Source: JAJPXC01 sp964562375
GTDB taxonomy: Bacteria > Bacteroidota > Bacteroidia > Bacteroidales > Muribaculaceae
Assembly (NCBI GenBank): GCA_964562375.1
Contig: CAZLSW010000038.1
Span: forward strand, 1-29,501
Reading direction: 5' to 3'
DNA length: 29,501 bases
Shown: in pieces, positions 15,296-22,109 of the stretch
Position numbering within the stretch: the stretch's first letter is position 1
How the letters are laid out: each line of letters opens with the position of its first letter
Notes under the pieces: generated by a model
Databases searched by the model: none
Seen by the model: only the letters and a program-made list of their open reading frames with translations
Told to the model about the DNA's origin: nothing
Position numbers and translations under genes: made by a program

Positions 15296-15346
15296 TTATT
15301 TATCCTTCGCTTTACCTTTTTCAAGAAATACCTCCAGATTAGCCAT
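15296..15346 (-). CDS. Possible 16-residue leader peptide
   Basis: An ATG-initiated mini-frame, MANLEVFLEKGKAKDK, lies between the mazG stop and the secreted-protein gene, and its TAA ends right beside the Shine-Dalgarno site of that gene. The position would suit translational coupling. Length and lack of homology make it uncertain. Confidence 0.2.
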   Translation of the reverse strand: MANLEVFLEKGKAKDK

Positions 15347-15353
15347 TATACTT

Positions 15354-15381
15354 AATCACTAATCACTCATCACTAACACTT
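15354..15381. repeat. Heptamer array (AATCACT type) after mazG
   Basis: Four heptamers in register: AATCACT, AATCACT, CATCACT, AACACTT. On the minus strand this reads as GTGTTAGTGAT...AGTGATTAAGTAT directly after the mazG stop, almost the same as the element after the purF-like gene. The mazG stop (15380-15382) touches it. Confidence 0.9.
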
Positions 15382-16165
15382 AAACCTTCCCCTTGGCTTC
15401 TTCCCATATCGCGTCCATCTCGGCCAACGTCATCTCCTTGAGCGACTTTCCAAGGTCGTGTGCCCGCTGCTCTAGATAGTTAAAGCGGGCGATGAATTTG
15501 CGGTTGGTCTTCTCCAGGGCGTTTTCGGGGTTGACGTGGTAGAGGCGGGCTGCGTTGATTACACTGAACAGCAGGTCGCCAAACTCGCTCTCCAGTCTCT
15601 CTTGGTCCTTGGCAGCGATTTCGGCCTCAACCTCCGATACTTCCTCTTTCACCTTGTCCCACACCTGCTCGGGACGCTCCCAGTCAAATCCCACGTTTGA
15701 GGCTTTCTCCTGGATACGGTCGGCCTTGATCATGGCTGGCAAAGCCGTAGGCACACCCGAAAGGACGGTTTTGTTTCCACCTTTCTCTTTCAACTTAAGT
15801 GCCTCCCAATTTTGTAGCACCTCGTCGGTACCGCTCACCGAGACGTCACCAAACACGTGGGGATGACGGAAGATAAGCTTCGTGTTCAAGGCGTCGCACA
15901 CGTCGGCGATGTCGAATTGACCTTTCTCGTCGCCGATTTTGGCGTAAAAGAGTATATGCAGCAACACATCGCCTAGCTCCTTGCGGATGTCGTCGGGACG
16001 GTCGCCAATCAGGGCATCACATAGCTCATAGGTCTCCTCGATGGTGTTGGGGCGAAGGCTTTCGTTGGTTTGCTTGGCGTCCCAGGGGCATTTGACGCGC
16101 AGGATGTCGAGGGTGTCGATCACGCGTCCTAAGGCTTCTAATTTTTCTTCTCTAGAATGGGGCAT
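15380..16165 (-). CDS. mazG: Nucleoside triphosphate pyrophosphohydrolase
   Basis: 261 residues with two MazG domains, the full-length bacterial form. It hydrolyses NTPs and dNTPs to monophosphates plus PPi. First domain: CPWDAKQTNESL, NTIEETYELCDAL and KELGDVLLHILF, the ExxE and ExxD metal-site motifs. Second domain: KVKEEVSEVEAEI and ESEFGDLLFSVINAAR. The start at 16165 (MPHSREEKLEALGRVID) fits the family; the frame stays open for 32 more codons upstream, but that stretch is repeat array and gives a non-family sequence. It follows dsbD on the same strand, separated by three adjoining repeat blocks. Confidence 0.95.
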   Translation of the reverse strand: MPHSREEKLEALGRVIDTLDILRVKCPWDAKQTNESLRPNTIEETYELCDALIGDRPDDIRKELGDVLLHILFYAKIGDEKGQFDIADVCDALNTKLIFRHPHVFGDVSVSGTDEVLQNWEALKLKEKGGNKTVLSGVPTALPAMIKADRIQEKASNVGFDWERPEQVWDKVKEEVSEVEAEIAAKDQERLESEFGDLLFSVINAARLYHVNPENALEKTNRKFIARFNYLEQRAHDLGKSLKEMTLAEMDAIWEEAKGKV

Positions 16166-16168
16166 TAT

Positions 16169-16192
16169 AGTTTTCAGTTTACAGTTTTCAGT
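16169..16192. repeat. Heptamer array (AGTTTTC) just upstream of mazG
   Basis: AGTTTTC, AGTTTAC, AGTTTTC plus AGT, ending three bases from the mazG ATG. On the minus strand it reads ACTGAAAACTGTAAACTGAAAACT. The same unit lies upstream of the DUF2807-like gene at 22019-22049. Confidence 0.9.
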
Positions 16193-16194
16193 AT

Positions 16195-16248
16195 ATCCTT
16201 TATTCTTTTTAAGGAGGAAAGGATTAAAGGAGGAAAGGATTAAAGGAG
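16195..16248. repeat. Purine-rich 16-bp repeat with an inverted flank
   Basis: AAGGAGGAAAGGATTA occurs twice (16211-16226, 16227-16242), followed by AAGGAG. ATCCTTT (16195-16201) is the inverse of AAAGGAT (16218-16224), so a stem can form. A closely similar block lies at 22053-22104. Confidence 0.88.
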
Positions 16249-16251
16249 CGG

Positions 16252-16279
16252 CATTAACCATTAACCATTAACCATTAAG
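16252..16279. repeat. Heptamer array (CATTAAC) at the end of dsbD
   Basis: CATTAAC three times, then CATTAAG. The dsbD stop (16275-16277) lies in the last unit. Each unit contains TAA on both strands. Confidence 0.93.
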
Positions 16280-18260
16280 GTTGCTGCTCGGCGTAGGTTT
16301 TGAGGCCGTTTTCGAGCCAGGTGACGAATTTGGTGAGGTTCTCGTCGTAGTAAACGGGCTCGGAGAGGGCTTGGCCGTCGTTGTTGAGCATGATATAATA
16401 GGGCTGGGAGTTGGCGCCGAATTTCGAGCGCTGCAGGTAGCTCCACTGGTCGCCAACAGTTTCGAGCACGATGGTTTTGCCGCCTTCCTCCACTCGTCGT
16501 GGCTCAGCTAAAGCGGCCTTGTCGTCGACCATCAGCTTGATCAATACAAAATTCTCCTTGATGAGCTCGGATACTTGGTCGGTGTCAAACACCGCGCCTT
16601 CCATCTTCCGGCAGTTGACGCAGCCGTAGCCCGAGAAGTCGATCAGCACCGGGCGGTTATTCTCGGCGGCATAGCGCATGCCCTCATCGTAATTGTCAAA
16701 CTCCTCAAACACACCTCCCGTGTACAAGTTGAAGTCCTGGGTGTACAACGGCGGCACGAAAGCCGATACGCCTTTCAGCGGCGCTCCCCACAATCCGGGA
16801 ATCAAGTACACCGCGAAGCTCAGCGAGAACAACGCCAAGAAGAAGCGTGTTACCGACACGCGCTCCAGCTTGGAATCGTGGCTGAATTGTATCTTGCCTA
16901 ACAAATAGAATCCTAGCAGGGCGAAAATCACCACCCACAGCGAGATGAACACCTCGCGGTCGAGCAATCCCCAGCCGTAAGCCAAATCGGCAACCGAGAG
17001 GAACTTCAGCGACAATGCCAGCTCGAGGAATCCCAGCACCACCTTCACCGAGTTGAGCCAGCCACCTGAGCGGGGCATCTCCTTGAGCCACGAGGGGAAC
17101 ACGGCGAACAGCGAGAACGGCAAGGCCAAAGCCAGCGCGAAGGCTCCCATGCCAATCGCGGGACCTGTGATGTCGCCCATCGAGGCCGCCTCCACCAGCA
17201 ACGTGCCGATAATCGGTCCTGTGCAGGAGAACGACACAAGCACCAGTGTGAACGCCATGAAGAATATCGAAATCAAGCCCGTGGTGCGCTCGGCGCGACC
17301 GTCGGCGGCGTTGCTCCACTTGGAAGGCAACGTGATGTCAAACGCTCCGAAGAACGAGATTGCGAATACCACCAGCAGGGCGAAGAATGCGAGGTTGAAC
17401 ACGGCGTTGGTCGACAGGTCGTTGAGCTTGGACGCTCCGAAAACCATCGTAATAAGCAATCCCAACACGAGGTAAATCACTACAATCGACAACCCATAAA
17501 TCAGGGCGTCGCCAATCGATTTGGCACGGCTCTGAGTCTTCTTCAGGAAGAAGCTTACCGTCATCGGGATCATCGGCCATACGCAGGGGGTAAGCAGGGC
17601 CAGTAATCCACCCAAGAATCCCCAAATGAAGATGTACCACCACGAGGCTTGACTGATGTTGGTGTTGGGATCCTCGGCCTCAAAGGTGACGGGAGCCCAC
17701 CATCCTTCCTCGCTGTAAACGGGCTTGGACGGGCCAACGGCACCCTTTATAGCGGCATCCTCTTCCACGGTGTCAACAGGCGTGGCGTCTGCGGCCTTGG
17801 GGTTGCCCACAGTTACCGAGAACGCCTCCTTGGTGGGTGGGATGCAACTGGAGTCGTTGCAGCCTTGGTAGCGTACGGTGCCCGACAGGGTAGCCCCGGT
17901 AGCACCACCCGTGAGGCGGAAAGCTTGGGTGAACTGCACGTCGCTGTCCCACCACGAAAGCTTCAGGTGGAACACCATGTCGACCTTGGTGATCGGCGAT
18001 CGGGAGGGGACGATGTCACCGAGCCACTCAACGCCAGGGATAGCGTCAAGATTAATCTCGGTTGGGTTGGGGCCACCCTCCGGGAGATTAAACCCGTAGA
18101 GATGCCAGCCCTCGTCCACGGCCACCGAGAACGTGAGCTTGCCCTCGGTTGCCGAGGTCATCTTGGCCTCCTGCGTCCACCGAATAGGCTGTGTAATCTG
18201 CGCCGCGGCTCCGATTGTCCACAGCAATGTAATGAATAAGGTTAATATTGATTTTTTCAT
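16275..18260 (-). CDS. dsbD: Thiol:disulfide interchange protein DsbD
   Basis: 661 residues, the full three-part DsbD. It moves reducing equivalents from cytosolic thioredoxin across the inner membrane to periplasmic thiols. Signal peptide (about 1-20); N-terminal immunoglobulin-like domain with the cysteine pair C134/C139 (YQGCNDSSCIPP); eight-TM core (about 205-480) with the membrane cysteines in TPCVWPMIPM and SFSCTGPIIG; C-terminal thioredoxin domain with CVNC at C547/C550 (SGYGCVNCRKM). All six redox cysteines are present. It starts 20 bp after the GNAT gene on the same strand and could be read from the GNAT promoter; a weak own promoter (TAGTTTCG on the minus strand, 18265-18272) is possible. 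Confidence 0.96.
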   Translation of the reverse strand: MKKSILTLFITLLWTIGAAAQITQPIRWTQEAKMTSATEGKLTFSVAVDEGWHLYGFNLPEGGPNPTEINLDAIPGVEWLGDIVPSRSPITKVDMVFHLKLSWWDSDVQFTQAFRLTGGATGATLSGTVRYQGCNDSSCIPPTKEAFSVTVGNPKAADATPVDTVEEDAAIKGAVGPSKPVYSEEGWWAPVTFEAEDPNTNISQASWWYIFIWGFLGGLLALLTPCVWPMIPMTVSFFLKKTQSRAKSIGDALIYGLSIVVIYLVLGLLITMVFGASKLNDLSTNAVFNLAFFALLVVFAISFFGAFDITLPSKWSNAADGRAERTTGLISIFFMAFTLVLVSFSCTGPIIGTLLVEAASMGDITGPAIGMGAFALALALPFSLFAVFPSWLKEMPRSGGWLNSVKVVLGFLELALSLKFLSVADLAYGWGLLDREVFISLWVVIFALLGFYLLGKIQFSHDSKLERVSVTRFFLALFSLSFAVYLIPGLWGAPLKGVSAFVPPLYTQDFNLYTGGVFEEFDNYDEGMRYAAENNRPVLIDFSGYGCVNCRKMEGAVFDTDQVSELIKENFVLIKLMVDDKAALAEPRRVEEGGKTIVLETVGDQWSYLQRSKFGANSQPYYIMLNNDGQALSEPVYYDENLTKFVTWLENGLKTYAEQQP

Positions 18261-18280
18261 TGGCCGAAACTATAATTGGC

Positions 18281-18880
18281 TTATGATGCTAAAAGAATGA
18301 GGTCGAAATACATCAAGCGCGTGCGCTTGTACTCGGGTTCCAGGTCAAGTCGCATATACTCGATTTCTTCCTCAATTGTATCAAATATGAATTTAAATCC
18401 GTTGCGCTGGTAGAAATTAATAACCTTCTCATTGTTGGTAGCATCTACTATAAGATAACGACAACCACTGATGTTACTCTTCCCAGACACCCATGTTTTG
18501 ATAAATAATAGGACTTCGTCTCCTATCCCGTGCCCCGCAAATTTATCAAACACAGCTAATTGACCAAGCAAAAGAGCTGGATATTGATTATTTCGTTTTT
18601 GATTGGGAATTTGGCGATTAATGCGGTTACGAACGCTTTTGGGAAATTGAGCAACTGGAAGCGCCGAATTGGCAAGCGTAAAAGCCGCTACAGCAATATT
18701 TTCATTATTCAATATAAAGCCATAAGATTTTCCTAAAAGTTGATTATTGTAAAGGGAAAATTCTGATTTAAAGAAGGCTTCAATATCAATGTCGAGCTGG
18801 CATGTGAACTCTTGACATTGGGCAATCAAAGACATTGACCACTCCACAAGTTCACACTGAGAATCAATGAAAGGTAACAC
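18281..18880 (-). CDS. GNAT-family acetyltransferase, probable toxin of a toxin-antitoxin pair
   Basis: 199 residues with the layout of TacT/AtaT-type GNAT toxins. These acetylate aminoacyl-tRNA and block translation; that activity is known for the family and not shown here. The N-terminal part (CQLDIDIEAFFKSEF) resembles the 'FDCG..LDxFL' block. Then LGKSYGFIL, VAAFTLANSAL, ALLLGQLAVFDKFAGHGIG (acetyl-CoA loop, residues about 102-120, with AGHGIG for the usual QGRGIG) and YLIVDATNNEKVINFYQRNGFKFI, where Y157 occupies the general-acid position. The start is GTG at 18880, overlapping by one base the stop of the upstream 55-residue gene (TAGTG). The gene is visibly A+T-richer than its neighbours, suggesting recent transfer. 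Confidence 0.85.
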   Translation of the reverse strand: MLPFIDSQCELVEWSMSLIAQCQEFTCQLDIDIEAFFKSEFSLYNNQLLGKSYGFILNNENIAVAAFTLANSALPVAQFPKSVRNRINRQIPNQKRNNQYPALLLGQLAVFDKFAGHGIGDEVLLFIKTWVSGKSNISGCRYLIVDATNNEKVINFYQRNGFKFIFDTIEEEIEYMRLDLEPEYKRTRLMYFDLILLAS

Positions 18881-19047
18881 TATTGAAATCTATGCAGATT
18901 AGATCTTTTTAAAATACGATCACAAATTTCCCGTTCTTTGGAAATATCAATGGAGCCGGCATTTGCCTCATTCTCGCGGGCTTGTGCCAAGAACTTCTCG
19001 GCTACCTTGCCACGGAGCACCGGTATTGGTTTAACGTATATTGCCAT
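18880..19047 (-). CDS. Small partner protein (putative antitoxin) of the GNAT
   Basis: 55 residues from ATG 19047 to TAG 18880-18882. The opening is MAIYVKPIPVLRGKVAEKF, then a charged helical stretch (LAQARENEANAGSIDISKER) and a basic end (DRILKRSNLHRFQ). It has a perfect Bacteroidetes promoter upstream and overlaps the GNAT start by one base, the classic antitoxin-first layout. It has no ribbon-helix-helix (DUF1778/TacA-like) or obvious helix-turn-helix pattern, so it is not the usual partner of GNAT toxins. I have a general impression that similar 'YVKPxPxLxGxxAxxF' small proteins precede GNAT genes in Bacteroidetes, unverified here. Confidence 0.75.
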   Translation of the reverse strand: MAIYVKPIPVLRGKVAEKFLAQARENEANAGSIDISKEREICDRILKRSNLHRFQ

Positions 19048-19085
19048 GGTCGTTTATGCTTAAGTGAGATATTCTTTTCTGTATG

Positions 19086-19117
19086 CAAAGTTACACTAAT
19101 TAAACAAAAGTTCCAAA
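19086..19117 (-). promoter_or_regulatory. Promoter of the GNAT toxin-antitoxin-like pair
   Basis: On the minus strand TTTG (19114-19117) and TAACTTTG (19086-19093) are separated by exactly 20 bp and match the Bacteroidetes consensus. The start codon at 19047 lies about 38 bases downstream of the -7 element. Confidence 0.8.
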
Positions 19118-19140
19118 TGTAGAGTTGAAAATCACCTGCC

Positions 19141-20625
19141 CTATTTTTGGCGGCGGAGGATGAAATTGAAGGCGTCGCGCTGGATGGTGGAGCCGGCGAG
19201 TTGGTTGAGCCCCAGGTAGATGGTCAACCCCACAATCGCTTGCGCCAAGAGCAGGCTCCAGGGGTTGTGCCTGACGACAAACGCCATCGCTATCATTCCT
19301 CCCATGGCAAGAGCTGTTGCACCCATATAAGGGAGGTAGTCGTTGAGGAATTTCCACCAGCGCCGATTGGCCAACGGAGCGGCGCACAGTAGTGTGCCAA
19401 TCCAAGTGATGGCCGAAGCTATAACTTGCCCCCACAACAATATCTTCACTCCCCATACGATATCCCCGGGCCTCGTCATGGCGATATATGGCAACGTGAC
19501 GATGATTGCGGCGATTGCCACCGAGTCGCGCAGCACCTCCATGTACACAATCAACTTGGCTTTCCCTTTGGCCAAAATGTAATTGTTATACAGGGCCGTG
19601 AATATGAAAAACAATCCCCTTAGGAGCAGAAGCTGGAACAGGATAATCGAGGCGTCCCATTTGGTGCCGAACAGCGCATGGAAAATAGGGGTCGCCGCCA
19701 CGATCAAGAATCCCATAGCCGGGAAAGCAATGTACGACGTGAAGCGATTGGTCTTGGCGGCTACCCGGGCATATCGCTCTGGCGAGTCCTGCACATGCGA
19801 GAGCACTGGTAAGAACGTTGATGTCAATGTTTGCACAATCGACATTATGCCCATCTTGCTCCACTTGTCGCTCTGAGAGTAGTAGCCCAACGGTACCAAT
19901 CCCACCCGATTACCGATAAAAAACGCGTAGATGTTCTGGAAAAGCGTGTTGAGGAACGAGGTGAACATCACTCCCGAGCCCACGGCGAAGAACCCTTTCA
20001 GAATCGACCAGGAGAAACTCCACAACGGTCGCCAGGTGGTCGACATCCACAGGATAGCCGATTTGACAGCAGCCACGATAATCGTTTGCCACACAATCGA
20101 CCAAGCACCGTAGCCGTTCAAGGCCATATAGATCCCCACCACAGCCCCTACGGTAAGTGCCGCGCAATTGGAGGCTGCGATCATGCGCACGTCCATCTGC
20201 TTCATCAATCGGTTGGTCTGCACAATCGACGTGGCTGTGATGATGAACGACAGGAACATCACGCGGGCCAACGGGATAATTCGTTCGTCGCCTTGAAACC
20301 AACTGGCTATCAACGGGGCCAAGAACCATAGGGCCACATAAATCACCACCGAGATACCGATGTTGAACCACAACACCGTGGAGTAATCCTCCCGCGTGGG
20401 GCTCTTGCGTTGAATCAGCGCGGCCGAAAATCCGCTGTCGACAAACAAAGCCGCGAAGGCCTGAAACACCAACACCGCACCTACTAAACCGAAATCCTCT
20501 TGGCTTAGCAACCTTGCCAAAACGATCCCCGTAATGCCATAAAGCACTTGGGAACCCAATCGGTCGATCAGGTTCCATTTCAATGTGCGTGCCGTTCTTA
20601 GTTTGAGGCTTGGCTCTTCGGGCAT
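19141..20625 (-). CDS. Polysaccharide / lipopolysaccharide flippase (Wzx-like, MOP superfamily)
   Basis: 494 residues and about 12-14 hydrophobic segments spread evenly over the length. It probably moves lipid-linked oligosaccharide across the inner membrane. The opening (LKWNLIDRLGSQVLYGITGIVLARLLSQEDFGLVGAVLVF) and the interior 'DSGFSAALIQRKSPTREDYSTVLWFNI' are typical of the WzxC/lipopolysaccharide-biosynthesis exporter family. 'GNRVGLVPLGYYSQSDKW' and 'AFPAMGFLIVAATPIFHALFG' are also family landmarks. It starts 20 bp after the DUF2807 gene on the same strand and is probably the last gene of the dusB run. No glycosyltransferases lie nearby, so its sugar substrate is unknown. Confidence 0.9.
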   Translation of the reverse strand: MPEEPSLKLRTARTLKWNLIDRLGSQVLYGITGIVLARLLSQEDFGLVGAVLVFQAFAALFVDSGFSAALIQRKSPTREDYSTVLWFNIGISVVIYVALWFLAPLIASWFQGDERIIPLARVMFLSFIITATSIVQTNRLMKQMDVRMIAASNCAALTVGAVVGIYMALNGYGAWSIVWQTIIVAAVKSAILWMSTTWRPLWSFSWSILKGFFAVGSGVMFTSFLNTLFQNIYAFFIGNRVGLVPLGYYSQSDKWSKMGIMSIVQTLTSTFLPVLSHVQDSPERYARVAAKTNRFTSYIAFPAMGFLIVAATPIFHALFGTKWDASIILFQLLLLRGLFFIFTALYNNYILAKGKAKLIVYMEVLRDSVAIAAIIVTLPYIAMTRPGDIVWGVKILLWGQVIASAITWIGTLLCAAPLANRRWWKFLNDYLPYMGATALAMGGMIAMAFVVRHNPWSLLLAQAIVGLTIYLGLNQLAGSTIQRDAFNFILRRQK

Positions 20626-20645
20626 TGTCGACGGGCGCTGAAGAG

Positions 20646-21383
20646 CTATTCAGCCGTTGAGGCTTCGCTAGAGGTTGAATCATCAAGCGAGATGAGCTTG
20701 ATGCCCAGCATCACACCTTTTGAAATCTTGTCGGGAGTGCCGGTATAGTAAATCTTACCCGAGCCCATTCCCGACACCGAGAGCGTGCCACCGTCCACCG
20801 CGCAACCTATTGTGCCGGTGCCGTTGTTGCGGCATTTCACGTTTATGGCTTTCAACTCGTCGGCCTGGATCGACCCCGAGCCGGTAAGGGAGTAGGAGGC
20901 GTCCTGTGCCTTTCCGTAAAGCACCAATTGCCCATTGCCAGTCTCCAATTTGGCCTCGACCTTGTTGGATCGCAAGTCGCGCGCCACGATACGACCGTTG
21001 CCTATCACTTTGGCCTCAAATTTTGGGCATGGGCTTACCGATACCACCCTCACCAAGGAGTCGCCGCTGTTGACCACGCGTGTCAAGAACGACGAATAGA
21101 CAGTGATAGTGGGCAGGTCGCGAAAATCGGTGCCCTCGGTAGCAATTTGAAGCTCGAGTTTTTCCTTGTTGGCGTTGAGCATAATCACGGATGCCAACTC
21201 GGGAGTGGTGGTGAACACGGCTTTACCCACCGAGTCGGGCACGTATTTATAATCCACGTTCAGGCCATTGGTGACGCGGAGTTCCGTAAAATCGTTCACG
21301 TCCATCTGGTAGCGCACCAGCTCGTCGGCTGAGGCGTAGGACATGGACAAAGCTAAGATAGATAATGTGATGAATCGCTGCAT
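20646..21383 (-). CDS. DUF2807 (GIN-domain) secreted protein
   Basis: 245 residues. Signal peptide MQRFITLSILALSMSYASA, then a repetitive beta-strand protein with the DUF2807 'head GIN domain' pattern: FTELRVTNGLNVDYKYVPD, TITVYSSFLTRVVNSGDS, VIGNGRIVARDLRSNKVEAKLETGNGQLVLYG and the glycine-rich rungs LTGSGSI and SGMGSGKIYYTG, which suggest a right-handed beta-helix-like stack. The frame is open well upstream into the preceding gene, but the signal peptide fixes the start at 21383. A paralogue-like gene lies 19 bp upstream and the flippase 20 bp downstream. Likely location is periplasm or outer surface; the function is unknown. Confidence 0.85.
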   Translation of the reverse strand: MQRFITLSILALSMSYASADELVRYQMDVNDFTELRVTNGLNVDYKYVPDSVGKAVFTTTPELASVIMLNANKEKLELQIATEGTDFRDLPTITVYSSFLTRVVNSGDSLVRVVSVSPCPKFEAKVIGNGRIVARDLRSNKVEAKLETGNGQLVLYGKAQDASYSLTGSGSIQADELKAINVKCRNNGTGTIGCAVDGGTLSVSGMGSGKIYYTGTPDKISKGVMLGIKLISLDDSTSSEASTAE

Positions 21384-21402
21384 ATTATGTAGTGTTTTAG
21401 TA

Positions 21403-22011
21403 TTATCGCTCTTCGGTGACCAGCTGCTTGTTCCAAAGCATCTGCTCGTCAACCTGCTTGCCGTCGATGACGATAGCTCCCGAGCCGCGACGAAGCACAG
21501 CTCCGGCTTTGGCCTTGACCTTGCGGATGTTGATTGCGCCCGCGCCTTTGTTGAACACGGTGATGTCGCCCGCGCCAATCTTGTCGCCGTAGAAGGAGCC
21601 GATGCCCGTGGTGGTGATTGTCAAGTCGGGCGTGCGAGGCAAGCGACGGCACAGGATGGTGGCGTTATCCGAGGTGATATCGGTCAATGGAAGGTCGCAT
21701 AGCACGGTGACACGCGAGGTGACAGCGTTGAGGGCGGAATCGCCCTCAATCGTGAGATTGGGACCCTCGGAGGTGACTTTCACACGCGGTGCCTCTTGGT
21801 TGTCGGTATAATAAACCACATATCCGTGATAGTCGGGATGATATTTCAACTCTACTACAAGCGGGCCGTTGACAGTGACAGTTGAGAACTCGCGGGCCGG
21901 TTTCAGGACCACGCGGTCGCCTTGGGGCTGCTGGTGGTGATGAGGATGACGTGCGCCTGCTGTGAGCGCAAGGGAGAGGATAAGTGTCAAGGAGAGGATG
22001 ATACGGTTCAT
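21403..22011 (-). CDS. DUF2807-like secreted protein
   Basis: 202 residues. Signal peptide MNRIILSLTLILSLALTAGA, then a short histidine-rich stretch (RHPHHHQQPQ) and the same beta-rung pattern as its downstream neighbour: FSTVTVNGPLVVELKYHPD, LTITTTGIGSFYGDKIGAGD, FNKGAGAINIRKVKAKAGA and RRGSGAIVIDGK. The two genes look like diverged tandem duplicates. The histidine cluster at the mature N-terminus could bind metal, but that is speculation. The gap upstream to dusB is filled by two adjoining repeat blocks. Confidence 0.82.
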   Translation of the reverse strand: MNRIILSLTLILSLALTAGARHPHHHQQPQGDRVVLKPAREFSTVTVNGPLVVELKYHPDYHGYVVYYTDNQEAPRVKVTSEGPNLTIEGDSALNAVTSRVTVLCDLPLTDITSDNATILCRRLPRTPDLTITTTGIGSFYGDKIGAGDITVFNKGAGAINIRKVKAKAGAVLRRGSGAIVIDGKQVDEQMLWNKQLVTEER

Positions 22012-22018
22012 GTTATTT

Positions 22019-22049
22019 AGTTTTCAGTTTTTAGTTTTCAGTTTTCAGT
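22019..22049. repeat. Heptamer array (AGTTTTC) upstream of the DUF2807-like gene
   Basis: AGTTTTC, AGTTTTT, AGTTTTC, AGTTTTC plus AGT. It begins eight bases from the start codon and has the same unit and the same position relative to the gene as the array before mazG. Confidence 0.93.
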
Positions 22050-22052
22050 GGC

Positions 22053-22104
22053 TCCTTTATTCCTTTATTCCTTTAAAGGAGGAAAGGAGAAAAGGAGGAA
22101 AGAA
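22053..22104. repeat. Pyrimidine/purine block (TCCTTTAT repeats and AGGAGGAAAGGAG)
   Basis: TCCTTTAT twice and TCCTTTAA (22053-22076), then purine-rich AGGAGGAAAGGAGAAAAGGAGGAAAG. The two halves are inverted relative to each other and can form a stem. It adjoins the AGTTTTC array in the same order as the blocks between dsbD and mazG. Confidence 0.9.
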
Positions 22105-22109
22105 TTGTG

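Noticed and set aside
16166..16261. A 32-codon N-terminal extension of mazG
   Set aside because: The extension is entirely repeat array; the MazG family begins near the ATG at 16165.
6513..16279. Heptamer arrays considered as CRISPR
   Set aside because: Units are 7 bp with no spacers and no cas genes nearby.
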